Program-made: the position numbers and the translations under genes
Source: Streptomyces sp. AM 4-1-1
Lineage (GTDB): Bacteria; Actinomycetota; Actinomycetes; Streptomycetales; Streptomycetaceae
Length of the DNA stretch: 64,000 bases
NCBI RefSeq assembly: GCF_029167625.1
Contig: NZ_CP119145.1
Coordinates: 3,348,001-3,412,000 of the forward strand
Reading direction: 5' to 3'
In this document: piece by piece, positions 41,677 through 50,577 of the stretch
Layout: the number at the start of each line of letters is the position of its first letter
How positions within the stretch are numbered: position 1 is the first letter of the stretch
Notes under the pieces: model-generated
The model's input: only the letters and a program-made list of their open reading frames with translations
Databases searched by the model: none
What the model was told of the DNA's origin: nothing

Positions 41677-44250
41677 ATGGCTACGACCACACCAACCGGT
41701 GTGCGGGGCGGCCACGCCAAGCACGGGGCGTCCGACGCTCCCGACGGCACGCCGATGACTCACCGGCAGATCATGGAAGCGCTGACCGGGCTGCTGCTCG
41801 GCATGTTCGTCGCGATCCTGTCGTCGACGGTGGTCTCCAACGCCCTGCCGGAGATCATCTCCGACCTCGGCGGCGGCCAGAGCGCCTACACCTGGGTCGT
41901 CACGGCCTCGCTGCTGGCCATGACCGCCACGACCCCTCTGTGGGGCAAGCTCTCCGACCTGTTCAGCAAGAAGCTGCTGGTCCAGATAGCCCTGGTCATC
42001 TATGTGGCGGGCTCGGTCGTCGCCGGTCTGTCGCAGAGCAGCGGCATGCTGATCGTCTGCCGTGTCGTCCAGGGCGTCGGCGTCGGCGGTCTCTCCGCCC
42101 TCGCGCAGATCGTGATGGCCGCCATGATCGCCCCGCGTGAGCGTGGCCGGTACAGCGGCTACCTCGGTGCGGTCTTCGCCGTCGCCACCGTCGGTGGCCC
42201 GCTGCTCGGCGGTGTCATCACCGACACCAGCTGGATGGGCTGGCGCTGGTGCTTCTACGTCGGCGTGCCGTTCGCCGTCGTCGCGCTGATCGTGCTCCAG
42301 AAGACCCTGAAGCTCCCCGTCGTCAAGCGTGAGGTCAAGGTCGACTGGTGGGGCGCGTTCTTCATCAGCGCCGCGGTCTCCCTGCTGCTCCTCTGGGTGA
42401 CCTTCGCGGGCGACAAGTACGACTGGATGTCCTGGCAGACCGGCGTGATGCTCGCGGGTTCGCTGGTGCTGGCGCTGCTGTTCCTGTTCATCGAGTCCAA
42501 GGCCCGTGAGCCGATCATCCCGCTGCGGCTCTTCCGTAACCGTACGATCACCCTCGCCTCGGCGGCCTCGCTGTTCGTCGGCATCGGGATGTTCGCGGGC
42601 ACGATCTTCTTCAGCCAGTACTTCCAGCTGGCGCGCGGCAAGTCGCCGACGATGTCCGGTGTGATGACGATCCCGATGATCACGGGTCTGTTCGTCTCCT
42701 CGACCGTCTCCGGTCAGATCATCACCAAGACCGGTCGCTGGAAGGTCTGGCTGGTCAGCGGTGGGTTCCTGCTGACCGGTGGGCTCGGGATGCTGGGCAC
42801 CATCCGGTACGACACCCCGTACTGGCACGTCGCGATCTTCATGGCCGTGATGGGCCTCGGCATCGGCATGATGATGCAGAACCTGGTGCTCGCCACGCAG
42901 AACCAGGTCGACCCGTCCGACCTCGGCGCGGCCAGCTCCGTCGTCACGTTCTTCCGTTCGCTCGGTGGTGCGATCGGGGTCTCGGCCCTGGGCGCGGTGC
43001 TCGGCACCCGGGTCACGCAGTACGTCAAGGACGGCCTCGCCGACCTCGGTCCGGAGGGCGCCGCCCTGGGCCACGGCGGGACCGGTGGCGGGGGCATCCC
43101 CGACCTGAAGACGCTGCCCGCGCCGTTCCGCACGGTCGTGGAGGCCGCGTACGGGCACGGTGTGGCCGATGTCTTCCTCTACGCGGCTCCGGCCGCGCTG
43201 GTCGCCTTCCTGCTGACCATCTTCATCAAGGAGGTCGCCCTGAAGTCGCGGGCGGCCAACGACGCCCCGGCCCCGGCCGAGACGTCCGTGGGCGCCGGGG
43301 ACGTTCCGGCGGCGGCCGGTGCCGCGCCCTCGCTCGACAAGGTTCCGGCGGACGCGCTCGTCGGGGCCGGGGAAGCGGACGCGCGGGGCTCCGCCGGCGC
43401 GCGGGCGTCCGAGGGTGCCGCACCGGTCACCTCGGCCGACACCCTGCGCCTGGGCGGCGGCGCCTCCGGTGCGGGGACCGTGCGCGGCTCCCGGATCAGC
43501 GGTGTGGTGCGCGGCGCCGAGAGCGCGCCCGTCGCGCGGGCCGCCGTCACGCTGATCTCGCTGGAGGGCCGACAGCTCGGACGCGGGGTCGCCCAGGCCG
43601 ACGGCGGATACGCCGTGGACGCGCCCGGCTCGGGTTCGTACGTCCTGATCGCGTCCGCCGACGGCTTCCAGCCGCAGGCGTCGACCGTGGTCGTGGGCGA
43701 CGAGCCGGTGGCGTACGACATCCTGCTGGCCGGTACGAGTGGCCTGGCCGGGACCGTCCGGGCCGCCGACAGCGGCCTCCCGATCGGTGGCGCGATGGTG
43801 ATCGTGACCGATGTGCGGGGCGATGTGCTGGCGACCGGCGCGTCGGACGAGACCGGTGAGTTCGTCTTCGGGGAGCTGATTCCCGGAGCGGTGACCGTCG
43901 CGGTGAACGCGGCCGGGTTCCGTCCGCTGGCGCTGCCGGTGGAGATCGGCGGCCAGGGGGTCACCCGGGTCGACGCCGCGCTCCTGGCCGGTGCGCTGGT
44001 CCAGGGTGTCGTACGCGGAGGGGCCGCGCGGACACCGCTGCCCGACGCCCGCGTGACCCTGGTCGACGCGGCCGGGAACGTGATCGCCACGGCGACGACC
44101 GGGGAGGACGGGGCGTACGCCTTCGCCGACCTGGACGCGGGCGAGTACACGGTCATCGCGACCGGCTTCCCGCCGGTCGCCGGATCGCTGACCGTGGCCG
44201 GTCCCGGAGTCGACGGTCACGACATCGAGCTGGCCCACCCGGGCGAGTAG
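41677..44250 (+). CDS. DHA2-family MFS transporter fused to carboxypeptidase-regulatory-like domains
   Basis: 857 residues. The first 530 are a 14-TM drug:proton antiporter (TGLLLGMFVAILSSTVVSNA, LPEIISDLGGGQSAYTWVVT, motif A GKLSDLFSKKLL, motif C GAVFAVATVGGPLLGGVI). An Ala/Gly linker leads to about 250 residues of three beta-sandwich repeats, each with the pattern V-x-G-x-V and Y-x-x-x-A-x-GF (for example [60 protein letters not shown]). These are carboxypeptidase-regulatory/CNA-B-like domains, normally extracellular, and rare on transporters. With 14 TM helices the tail should be cytoplasmic, which is puzzling. ATG 41677 (ACAAGG). Probably MarR-regulated efflux. Confidence 0.85.
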   Translation: MATTTPTGVRGGHAKHGASDAPDGTPMTHRQIMEALTGLLLGMFVAILSSTVVSNALPEIISDLGGGQSAYTWVVTASLLAMTATTPLWGKLSDLFSKKLLVQIALVIYVAGSVVAGLSQSSGMLIVCRVVQGVGVGGLSALAQIVMAAMIAPRERGRYSGYLGAVFAVATVGGPLLGGVITDTSWMGWRWCFYVGVPFAVVALIVLQKTLKLPVVKREVKVDWWGAFFISAAVSLLLLWVTFAGDKYDWMSWQTGVMLAGSLVLALLFLFIESKAREPIIPLRLFRNRTITLASAASLFVGIGMFAGTIFFSQYFQLARGKSPTMSGVMTIPMITGLFVSSTVSGQIITKTGRWKVWLVSGGFLLTGGLGMLGTIRYDTPYWHVAIFMAVMGLGIGMMMQNLVLATQNQVDPSDLGAASSVVTFFRSLGGAIGVSALGAVLGTRVTQYVKDGLADLGPEGAALGHGGTGGGGIPDLKTLPAPFRTVVEAAYGHGVADVFLYAAPAALVAFLLTIFIKEVALKSRAANDAPAPAETSVGAGDVPAAAGAAPSLDKVPADALVGAGEADARGSAGARASEGAAPVTSADTLRLGGGASGAGTVRGSRISGVVRGAESAPVARAAVTLISLEGRQLGRGVAQADGGYAVDAPGSGSYVLIASADGFQPQASTVVVGDEPVAYDILLAGTSGLAGTVRAADSGLPIGGAMVIVTDVRGDVLATGASDETGEFVFGELIPGAVTVAVNAAGFRPLALPVEIGGQGVTRVDAALLAGALVQGVVRGGAARTPLPDARVTLVDAAGNVIATATTGEDGAYAFADLDAGEYTVIATGFPPVAGSLTVAGPGVDGHDIELAHPGE

Positions 44251-44358
44251 TTCCGGGGGCCACGGCACCAGCCGGCTCCCCGACCACTCGTACGAGTGAA
44301 CACAGACCCCTGGCGGGACGGCGTTTCGCGCGGAGACGCTGTCCATGCCGGTGGAAAT

Positions 44359-44417
44359 GGGCCCCGGCGGTGGGGACGACAGGCAGGGGACGGCCTGTCG
44401 TCCCCACCCCGGGGCCC
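44359..44417 (+). terminator. Very strong terminator after the MFS gene
   Basis: A 25-bp stem with one bulge: left arm from 44359 (GGGCCCCGGCGGTGGGGACG), right arm 44393-44417, eight-base loop. Longest hairpin in the window. Confidence 0.82.
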
Positions 44418-44420
44418 GAC

Positions 44421-44604
44421 TACTTCCCCATCGGCGGCACCGGGACACCGGGCGCCACCGGACAACCGGGTCCAGACGCCGTCGGGTACGCAGGCGCCGT
44501 CGGGTGCCACCGGGAGCACCGGGTCCCCGGGACCACCGGGACCACCGGGACCACCGGGACCACCGACGAAACCGGTACCGCCCGGCCCACCCGGGGCCCC
44601 GGCG
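44421..44604 (+). pseudogene. Frameshifted collagen-like (Gly-x-y) sequence
   Basis: One frame encodes GGTGTPGATGQPGPD (44433-44477); the next frame takes over with GATGSTGSPGPPGPPGPPGPP (44503-44565) and GPPGAP. A 10-bp direct repeat GCCGTCGGGT flanks the junction near 44478-44495. No start with a ribosome site is apparent after the terminator. Either a decayed collagen-like gene or a GGACCACC-type simple repeat that happens to read so. No gene otherwise in 44251-44686. Confidence 0.35.
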
Positions 44605-44686
44605 CAGTCCGTGCCCCGCGCCCCGTGTCCCGGCGTATCAACACCACTGGCAACACCGCGTCATTTCGACAAGGAGAGAAAACGGG

Positions 44687-45502
44687 ATGGGACTTCGCGC
44701 ACAGGTACGGACGCGGGACGGCTGGGCGGTCCAGCACGCGGTCGTGACGGTCACGGACATGACCGGCACACAGGTGCTGCGGGCCGAGGCCGACGAGGAC
44801 GGGGCGGTCGCCACCGATGCCCCGCTGCCGGCCGGCGCGTACACGGTGATCGTGACGGCGGTCGGATACGCCCCCGCCGCTTCCACCGCCCTCGTCACCG
44901 CGAGCGGCCGGGCCGAGGCGGGCACCGTGGTGCTGGCCCGGCAGGGCGGTGTCGAGCTGCCGCCGCCGGGCACCTGGTCGCTGGACCCGGCGCACTCCTC
45001 GGTCGGCGCGGTCGCGCAGCACCTGGGGATCTCCAGCGTGCGCGGCCGGTTCACCGAGTTCGGCGGCCGGATCGAGATCGCGGAGGACGTCGAGCGGTCC
45101 CGGGTCGACGCCGTCATCGGCGCGGCCAGCATCGACACCGGCAACGGAATGCGCGACAAGCACCTGCGGTCGACGGACTTCCTGGACGTGGAACGGTTCC
45201 CGGAGATCACGTACCGCTCCACCGCCCTGACGCCCGCCGGACCCGACCGCTGGACCGTGAGCGGCGAGCTGACGCTGCACGGTGTCGCACGCCAGGTGGA
45301 CCTGGACCTCAGCTATCTGGGGACCGGTCCCGACCCGTGGGGCGGGGTGCGGGCGGCCTTCCGCGCCACCACCGACCTGCGCCGCGACGACTTCGCGATG
45401 AACTACAACCAGGTCGTGCAGGCGGGCATCTCCGCGATCGGCACGACACTGCGGGTGGAACTGGACATCCAGGCGGTACAGGGCGACGCGCTGCCGTCGT
45501 AG
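44687..45502 (+). CDS. YceI-family protein with N-terminal carboxypeptidase-regulatory-like domain
   Basis: 271 residues. Residues 1-95 form one beta-sandwich of the same sort as the MFS tail (AQVRTRDGWAVQHAVVTVTD, YTVIVTAVGYAPAASTALVT). Residues 98-271 are a YceI lipocalin-like barrel: GTWSLDPAHSSVGAVAQHLG, VRGRFTEFGGRIEIAED, MRDKHLRSTDFLDVERFPEI, ELTLHGVARQVDLDL. YceI proteins bind isoprenoids or amphiphiles. No signal peptide, so cytoplasmic, unlike E. coli YceI. ATG 44687 after AAGGAGAGAAAACGG. The domain shared with its transporter neighbour implies joint function, perhaps handing an amphiphilic substrate to the pump. Confidence 0.88.
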   Translation: MGLRAQVRTRDGWAVQHAVVTVTDMTGTQVLRAEADEDGAVATDAPLPAGAYTVIVTAVGYAPAASTALVTASGRAEAGTVVLARQGGVELPPPGTWSLDPAHSSVGAVAQHLGISSVRGRFTEFGGRIEIAEDVERSRVDAVIGAASIDTGNGMRDKHLRSTDFLDVERFPEITYRSTALTPAGPDRWTVSGELTLHGVARQVDLDLSYLGTGPDPWGGVRAAFRATTDLRRDDFAMNYNQVVQAGISAIGTTLRVELDIQAVQGDALPS

Positions 45503-45573
45503 TCCGCACGTCCGTCCGAGCGCTGTATTCGAATGACCGTACGAATTCAGGCTGCGGGCATCGGCAGTGGCGG

Positions 45574-45619
45574 AAGGGGCCGGACGGTGGCGAGAATCCC
45601 TCGTCGCCGCCCGGCCCTT
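45574..45619. terminator. Probable terminator after the YceI gene
   Basis: AAGGGGCCGGACGGTGGCGA (from 45574) pairs imperfectly with TCGTCGCCGCCCGGCCCTT (to 45619) across a short loop; a few bulges. Confidence 0.5.
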
Positions 45620-45646
45620 GTCACTGCCGGATCGTAGGCTTGGGAC

Positions 45647-46117
45647 ATGGCACCCTCCATCGCGTCCAACACCGCCGTCACGCTCGACGAGTTGCTGGCG
45701 TTCGTACGGCCCAGGCACCGGGCGGTCCTGCTGACCACCCGGTCCGACGGGAGGCCCCAGGGCTCCCCGCTGACCTGCGGGGTCGACGACGCGGGACGGA
45801 TCGTCATGTCGACGTACCCCGAACGGGCCAAGACCCGTAACGCCAGGAGGGACGAGCGGGTGAGCGTGATCGTCCTCTCGGACGAGTGGAACGGCCCGTG
45901 GGTCCAGATCGACGGCTCGGCCGAGGTGATCGACTCGCCGGACTCCGTCGAACCGCTCGTCGAGTACTTCCGGAACATCTCGGGCGAGCACCCGGACTGG
46001 GACGAGTACCGCGCGGCGATGGTGAAGCAGGGCAAGTCGATCATCCGGGTCACTCCGGAGCGGTGGGGCCCGGTCGCCACGGGCGGATTCCCGGCCCGCC
46101 TGGCGTCGGACGACTGA
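45647..46117 (+). CDS. F420- or flavin-dependent PPOX-class oxidoreductase
   Basis: 156 residues. Split-barrel pattern: ELLAFVRPRHRAVLLTTRSD, GRPQGSPLTCGVDDAGRIVM, STYPERAKTRNARRDERVSV, and WVQIDGSAEVIDSP. This is the small PPOX class F420-dependent oxidoreductase type (as in mycobacterial Rv1155-like proteins), lacking the extended C-terminus of true pyridoxamine oxidases. The STYPERAKTRN basic cluster is where F420 or FMN phosphate binds. Substrate unknown, cytoplasmic. ATG 45647; ribosome site indistinct (GGCTTGGGAC). Confidence 0.85.
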   Translation: MAPSIASNTAVTLDELLAFVRPRHRAVLLTTRSDGRPQGSPLTCGVDDAGRIVMSTYPERAKTRNARRDERVSVIVLSDEWNGPWVQIDGSAEVIDSPDSVEPLVEYFRNISGEHPDWDEYRAAMVKQGKSIIRVTPERWGPVATGGFPARLASDD

Positions 46118-46207
46118 CAGCCGGGGGCGGCGACCGGACACCCAGCACCGGGCGTCCCGCACCCGGCATCCCGTACGCCAACGCGCGGGCACCCGGCCCG
46201 CCGGCCG

Positions 46208-47071
46208 CTACCGCCCGCCCGCCGCCTGCCCTTGGCCCTGGTCCTGCGCCCGGCCCTGGGCGTCACCCCGGCCCTGCTCCGTCCCCGTCCCCGTACCCGT
46301 GCCGAATCCCGACCCGTCCCGGCGCATCGTCTCGATGCCCGCGATCAGTACGTTCAACGCGACCTCGAAGTCCCGCTCGCGCATCTCCTCCACCGTGTCA
46401 CCACCGCGCGCCTCCATCCGGTCCTGCGCGGCTTCGAGTGCGCCGCGCAGTTTCGGCTCGGCCAGGATCGTGCCCATGGCCTGCTGGAAGAACGCGTCCT
46501 GGCTGAGCCCGGCCGCCGCGGCATGCTGGGCGAAGTGGCCCTCGATGGTGCCGAATCCGTACACGAACTGGAAGACCGCGGAGAGCGCGCCCGTCCGCTG
46601 CCGCGGCGGCAGCCCGGTGGCCCGGACGACGTCCTGGACCGAGTACGCGAACAGCATCGCGTGCGGGCCGATGTTGAGGAAGTGGCCGATCAGCGATGAC
46701 ACCCAGACATGACGGACCAGCAACCCGCGGTAGCTGGCGGCGAGTTCGCGCAGGCCGACGCGCCAGTCGGTGTTCTCGCCCGGCGACTCGATCTCGCTGT
46801 GGACCGAGTCGAGGGCGAGTTCCAGGAGGTCGTCCTTGGTGTCGACGTACCAGTAGAGGGACATCGCGGTGACGTCCAGCTCGGCGGCCAGCCTGCGCAT
46901 GGAGAACTTGGCCAGGCCCTCGGCGTCCAGCAGCCGGACCGAGGCCGCGGTGATCCTCTCCCGGTCGAGGCCGGTGGGCTGAGCGGACCGGCGACTGCGC
47001 GACGGGGTCCGCCGGTCCAGCCAGACACTGGCTCGTGCGGGATTGTTCACTCGGTCGGCCGCGGACACCAT
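46208..47071 (-). CDS. TetR-family regulator (TetR_C-type)
   Basis: 287 residues. HTH at about 35-80: DRERITAASVRLLDAEGLAK, FSMRRLAAELDVTAMSLYWY, VDTKDDLLELALDSV. The C-terminal ligand domain resembles the tetracycline-repressor C-terminal type (GLLVRHVWVSSLIGHFLNIG). The extreme C-terminus is Gly/Thr/Gln low complexity. It lies downstream of, and in the same direction as, the DHA2 transporter gene, the common pairing of efflux pump and drug-sensing repressor; the inverted repeat at 49313-49364 before the pump gene is the obvious target. ATG 47071; no strong ribosome site. Confidence 0.85.
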   Translation of the reverse strand: MVSAADRVNNPARASVWLDRRTPSRSRRSAQPTGLDRERITAASVRLLDAEGLAKFSMRRLAAELDVTAMSLYWYVDTKDDLLELALDSVHSEIESPGENTDWRVGLRELAASYRGLLVRHVWVSSLIGHFLNIGPHAMLFAYSVQDVVRATGLPPRQRTGALSAVFQFVYGFGTIEGHFAQHAAAAGLSQDAFFQQAMGTILAEPKLRGALEAAQDRMEARGGDTVEEMRERDFEVALNVLIAGIETMRRDGSGFGTGTGTGTEQGRGDAQGRAQDQGQGQAAGGR

Positions 47072-47522
47072 GGCGTACTCTCCTCGTCTTGCCGGCGGGG
47101 ACGTACCGGGTACGGGCCGATACGAGCCGGACGCATGTGCCGGGCACGCGACCGGTCACGGACCCGAGTACCCACCGGGCGCGTACCGGATACCGCCCGG
47201 CCCGCCACCGGCTGCCGACCGGTCACGCACCGCCCGCGGAAGCCGGACGCGTGGCCGCAGCACCCTGGACGCGTACCGGACGCGTGCTGTCCGGTACGCC
47301 CCACCTGATGCTATGCCGCCGATACGGGCGAGTCCCCTGGAGCCCCCCTGGGGCCCTTCCGTTTGGATCAGGCCGGGTTCGCGGGCTCTCGCACCGCACC
47401 TCGCGGCGTTGTCGTCGGTCGGCACGGCTCCGCCATGACTCCCTCCTCCGCCTCACGACGCACGGCACCGGCCCGCTCCCTGATCCGGCCCGAGATCCGG
47501 CCCGAGATCCGGACGAGAGACC
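47072..47522. other. Intergenic region between MFS and TetR genes
   Basis: 451 bp with repeated CCGG-TACC elements (GTACCGGGTACGGGCC, GCGTACCGGATACCG, GACGCGTACCGGACGCGT) near the TetR start and duplicated GAGATCCGGCCC near the MFS end. The TACCGG repeats may be regulator sites. No gene seen. Confidence 0.45.
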
Positions 47523-49175
47523 CTAAGCCCCCTGGGCCCCGTCCGGGGACACGTCCGGAATCGCATCCGGCGACGTACCCGAAGGCGCGCCCTGAGCCCT
47601 GTCCGCCGCCGGACCCGGCTGTCCGGCCGACTGCTCCGTCCGCTCCGACCGCTCGTGCTGTCCCGACCGCTCGTGCTGTCCCGCCCGCTCGTGCTGTTCC
47701 GCGCGTCGCAGCAGTACGGCGGCGAGCAGCCCGCCCGCGAGCACCGCCACCGCGCCGACCAGCTGGCTGGTCGCGAGACCGGAGGCGAAGGCGTCCGTGA
47801 TCCGCTGCCGCTCCGCTTCGCCGGTCGCCGCGGCGAGGGCGGCGGGCAGTGAGGCGGCTCCGACCGCGGCGGGGACGAGGGTGGCGAACCGGGAGTTCAG
47901 TACGGCTCCGAGCACCGCGACCCCGAGGCCGTTTCCGAATTCGGCGAGGGTTCCGTTGATCCCGGCGCCGACGCCCGCCTTCTCCTGCGGGATGGCGCTC
48001 ATGATGGCGTTGGCCATGGCGGGCATGGCCATCGCGATGCCCGCGCCCATCACGACCAGCCCGAGCAGCATGCCGCCGTAGCCGTCCCGGCCGAGCAGGG
48101 CGATGGCCGCGAGACCGGCGGCGAGCAGCCCCATGCCGGAGGCGATGGTGACGGGGGTGCCCAGTTTCGGCACCAGCCTGGCCCCCAGCCCGGTGAGGTT
48201 GAGCGCGACGACGCTGAGCGCGAGCGGCGCCGTCCGCAGACCGGCCTCCAGCGGCCCGTACCCGAGCACGAACTGAAGTTGCTGGGTGAGCAGGAACAGC
48301 GAACCGCCCATGCCGAAGGCGACCAGGATCGCGCCCGCGACCGCGCCGACGAACTTCTGGTTCCGGAAGAAGTGCATGTCCAGCATCGGGTACGGGATGT
48401 GCAGCTCCCACAGCGCGAACCCGGTCAGCACGGTCACTCCGATGAACGCGGCCAGCAGGACCCGGCCGGACGTCCAGCCGTGCGCGGGGCCGGAGATGAT
48501 CGCGTACACGGTGGCGGCCATGCCGACGGTGGAGAGCAGCGCGCCCAGCAGATCGGGCCGGTCGCCGTGCGGATTGCGGGATTCCGGTACGAGCCGGACC
48601 ACGGCGATCAGGCCGATGACGGCGACCGGGATGTTGATCAGGAAGATCGCGCCCCACCAGAAGTGGTCGAGCATCACCCCGCCGATCAGCGGTCCCACGG
48701 CGAAGCCGAGCATGCTGACGGTCGACCAGATGCCGATCGCCTTGATCCGCTCGCTGTCGTCGAAGATCTGCATGACGACCGCAAGGGTCGTGGTCATCAG
48801 CAGCGCGCCGCCGACCCCCATGCCCGCGCGGGCGGCGATCAACTGGCCCGCCGACTGGGCGAGTCCGGCTCCCAGCGAGCCGATCCCGAACAGGGCGAGT
48901 CCGGCGACCAGCATCTTCTTGCGGCCGTAGCGGTCGGCGGAACTGCCCGCGGTGAGCAGGAGCCCTGACTGGACGAGCGAGTACGCGTTGATCATCCACT
49001 GCACATCGGCGGTGGCCGCGTGCAGATCGGCGGTGAGGGAGGGGATCGCGACGTTGAGGACGGTGTTGTCGAGGAGCACGGTGAGCTGGGCGAGACAGAT
49101 GACGCCGAGGATCAGCCAGCGCTGGGGGTGTCCTCGGGGAGTGAGGGGTTGCTGCTCAGCAGCGGTGGCCGTCAT
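47523..49175 (-). CDS. DHA2-family MFS drug transporter
   Basis: 550 residues, 14 predicted membrane helices. Signatures: RWLILGVICLAQLTVLLDNT, LNVAIPSLTADLHAATADVQ, motif A GSSADRYGRKKMLVAG, motif C LGFAVGPLIGGVMLDHFWW. The EmrB/QacA-like proton antiporters share these. The last 70 residues are a cytoplasmic tail with QHERxG repeats and Asp/Pro. ATG 49175 was chosen for CAAGGAGCCCGCACC upstream. Regulated, in all likelihood, by the TetR protein encoded next and the 14-bp inverted repeat 140-190 bp upstream. The substrate is unknown. Confidence 0.9.
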   Translation of the reverse strand: MTATAAEQQPLTPRGHPQRWLILGVICLAQLTVLLDNTVLNVAIPSLTADLHAATADVQWMINAYSLVQSGLLLTAGSSADRYGRKKMLVAGLALFGIGSLGAGLAQSAGQLIAARAGMGVGGALLMTTTLAVVMQIFDDSERIKAIGIWSTVSMLGFAVGPLIGGVMLDHFWWGAIFLINIPVAVIGLIAVVRLVPESRNPHGDRPDLLGALLSTVGMAATVYAIISGPAHGWTSGRVLLAAFIGVTVLTGFALWELHIPYPMLDMHFFRNQKFVGAVAGAILVAFGMGGSLFLLTQQLQFVLGYGPLEAGLRTAPLALSVVALNLTGLGARLVPKLGTPVTIASGMGLLAAGLAAIALLGRDGYGGMLLGLVVMGAGIAMAMPAMANAIMSAIPQEKAGVGAGINGTLAEFGNGLGVAVLGAVLNSRFATLVPAAVGAASLPAALAAATGEAERQRITDAFASGLATSQLVGAVAVLAGGLLAAVLLRRAEQHERAGQHERSGQHERSERTEQSAGQPGPAADRAQGAPSGTSPDAIPDVSPDGAQGA

Positions 49176-49312
49176 GGTGCGGGCTCCTTGAACTCGTACA
49201 GCTGGAACGGGCGGCTGGAACGGGCGGCTGAAGGAACGACGGGAAGGGACAACGGCGCCGGGCGACCTGGACCCGGACGGCCGGGGCGAAGTGATCCCCA
49301 CACGCCTCCCCA

Positions 49313-49364
49313 TACGCCGTACGGGAATCTGCCATACACCGTAAAGCAACTCCCGTACGGCGTA
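49313..49364. promoter_or_regulatory. Inverted-repeat operator upstream of the MFS gene
   Basis: TACGCCGTACGGGA (49313-49326) and TCCCGTACGGCGTA (49351-49364) are perfect 14-bp arms 24 bp apart; each contains the palindrome CCGTACGG. Between them GCCATACACCGTAA may be part of a promoter. Likely site of the TetR protein. The rest of 49176-49555 has no gene. Confidence 0.65.
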
Positions 49365-49555
49365 CAAGCGCTTTTCCGCGGGTACGGTCCCCGACGCGGC
49401 GTCGACGACGATCGGACGCGGCCGGACAGGATCACCGGTCCGACGAAGGAGCCCCGAAAACCGCGTGAACACACACGAATACACACGCGGACGCGAACAC
49501 GGACATACGCACCCGGACACCGGCCCGGTCACCGACACGGAGGGGAAGTGGTGGC

Positions 49556-50467
49556 ATGACACCGCGTCACCGTACGCTGGGAAAGCTGGGAACGCTGGTC
49601 GTCGCAGGACTGTTGACGGCCGGTACGGCACTTCCGGCCAAGGCCGCCGGAGCCCCGTCAACTCCCGGGAACGGCAGGAGCATTGGCCCCGCCCGCGCGA
49701 CGAACGAGCCCGGGAACGCGATCCCGCTTCGCGTGGCGACGTACAACATCCACGCCGGCGCGGGCATGGACGGCGTCTTCGACCTCGATCGACAGGCGGA
49801 CCAACTCCGCTCACTGAAAGCGGATGTGCTCGGCCTTCAGGAGGTGGACGTCCACTGGAGCGCCCGCAGCGAGTGGCGTGATGTGGCGCGCGAGCTGGGC
49901 GAACGAATGCGTATGCGGGTGTCGTTCGCCCCGATATACAGCCTCGATCCGGCCACGCCGGGCGCACCGCGGCGTGAGTTCGGAGTGGCGGTGCTGTCGA
50001 GGTACCGGATCGAGAGCGCCGAGAACCACGAGATCACCCGGCTGTCCACCCAGGTCCCCGACCCGCTGCCCGCACCGGCGCCCGGCTTCGGCGAGGTGAC
50101 CGTACGGGTGAGGGGGCTGCCGGTGCATGTGTACGTGACGCATCTCGACTACCGCGCCGACCCGTCCGTACGCACCGCGCAGATCGCCGACACCCGGCGG
50201 ATCATGGCGGAGGACCGGGGCCGGAAGGTCCTCCTCGGCGACTTCAACGCGTCACCGACGGCCGCAGAACTGGCCCCGCTCTGGCGTGAGTTGACGGACG
50301 TCGAACCCGGCTCGCCGACCTACCCCGCGCGGGACCCGGTGCGAAGGATCGACTACGTGGCGGTCTCGAAGGACGGAGTACGGGTACGGGGCGCGGCGGT
50401 GCCCGAGACGCTTGCCTCGGACCACCGCCCGGTGGTCGCCGATCTGCTGCTGCGACCGGAACGCTGA
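49556..50467 (+). CDS. Secreted endonuclease/exonuclease/phosphatase-family protein
   Basis: 303 residues. A signal peptide (KLGTLVVAGLLTAGTALPAK, cleavage near AKA-AG at 30) precedes an EEP domain: LRVATYNIHAGAGMDGVFDL (Asn and metal region), VLGLQEVDVHWS (Glu metal ligand), YVTHLDYRADP, KVLLGDFNASP (catalytic Asp/Asn) and LASDHRPVVADL (Asp-His pair). Members include DNases, sphingomyelinases and inositol phosphatases; no diagnostic feature picks one. Exported, so acts on extracellular DNA, lipid or phosphates. ATG 49556 behind GAGGGGAAGTGGTGGC. Divergent from the MFS gene. Confidence 0.88.
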   Translation: MTPRHRTLGKLGTLVVAGLLTAGTALPAKAAGAPSTPGNGRSIGPARATNEPGNAIPLRVATYNIHAGAGMDGVFDLDRQADQLRSLKADVLGLQEVDVHWSARSEWRDVARELGERMRMRVSFAPIYSLDPATPGAPRREFGVAVLSRYRIESAENHEITRLSTQVPDPLPAPAPGFGEVTVRVRGLPVHVYVTHLDYRADPSVRTAQIADTRRIMAEDRGRKVLLGDFNASPTAAELAPLWRELTDVEPGSPTYPARDPVRRIDYVAVSKDGVRVRGAAVPETLASDHRPVVADLLLRPER

Positions 50468-50470
50468 ACG

Positions 50471-50502
50471 GGGCCGGCCCACTCTGCCGCACGGGCCGGC
50501 CC
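50471..50502. terminator. Terminator between convergent genes
   Basis: Two GGGCCGGCCC copies (50471-50480 and 50493-50502), each self-complementary and complementary to the other, make a 10-bp stem between the EEP gene and the response-regulator gene. Confidence 0.55.
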
Positions 50503-50577
50503 ACTCCTCGGACGGACTCCCCCTCCAGCTCCCCGAGCCCGCCCGCCTCGCCCGCTCCCCCCGCTCCCCGGCTGCCC

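Noticed and set aside
41674-44448. 924-codon open frame antisense to the MFS fusion
   Set aside because: Composition Asp/Arg/Gln/Gly, no start signals; shadow of a strongly coding + strand gene.
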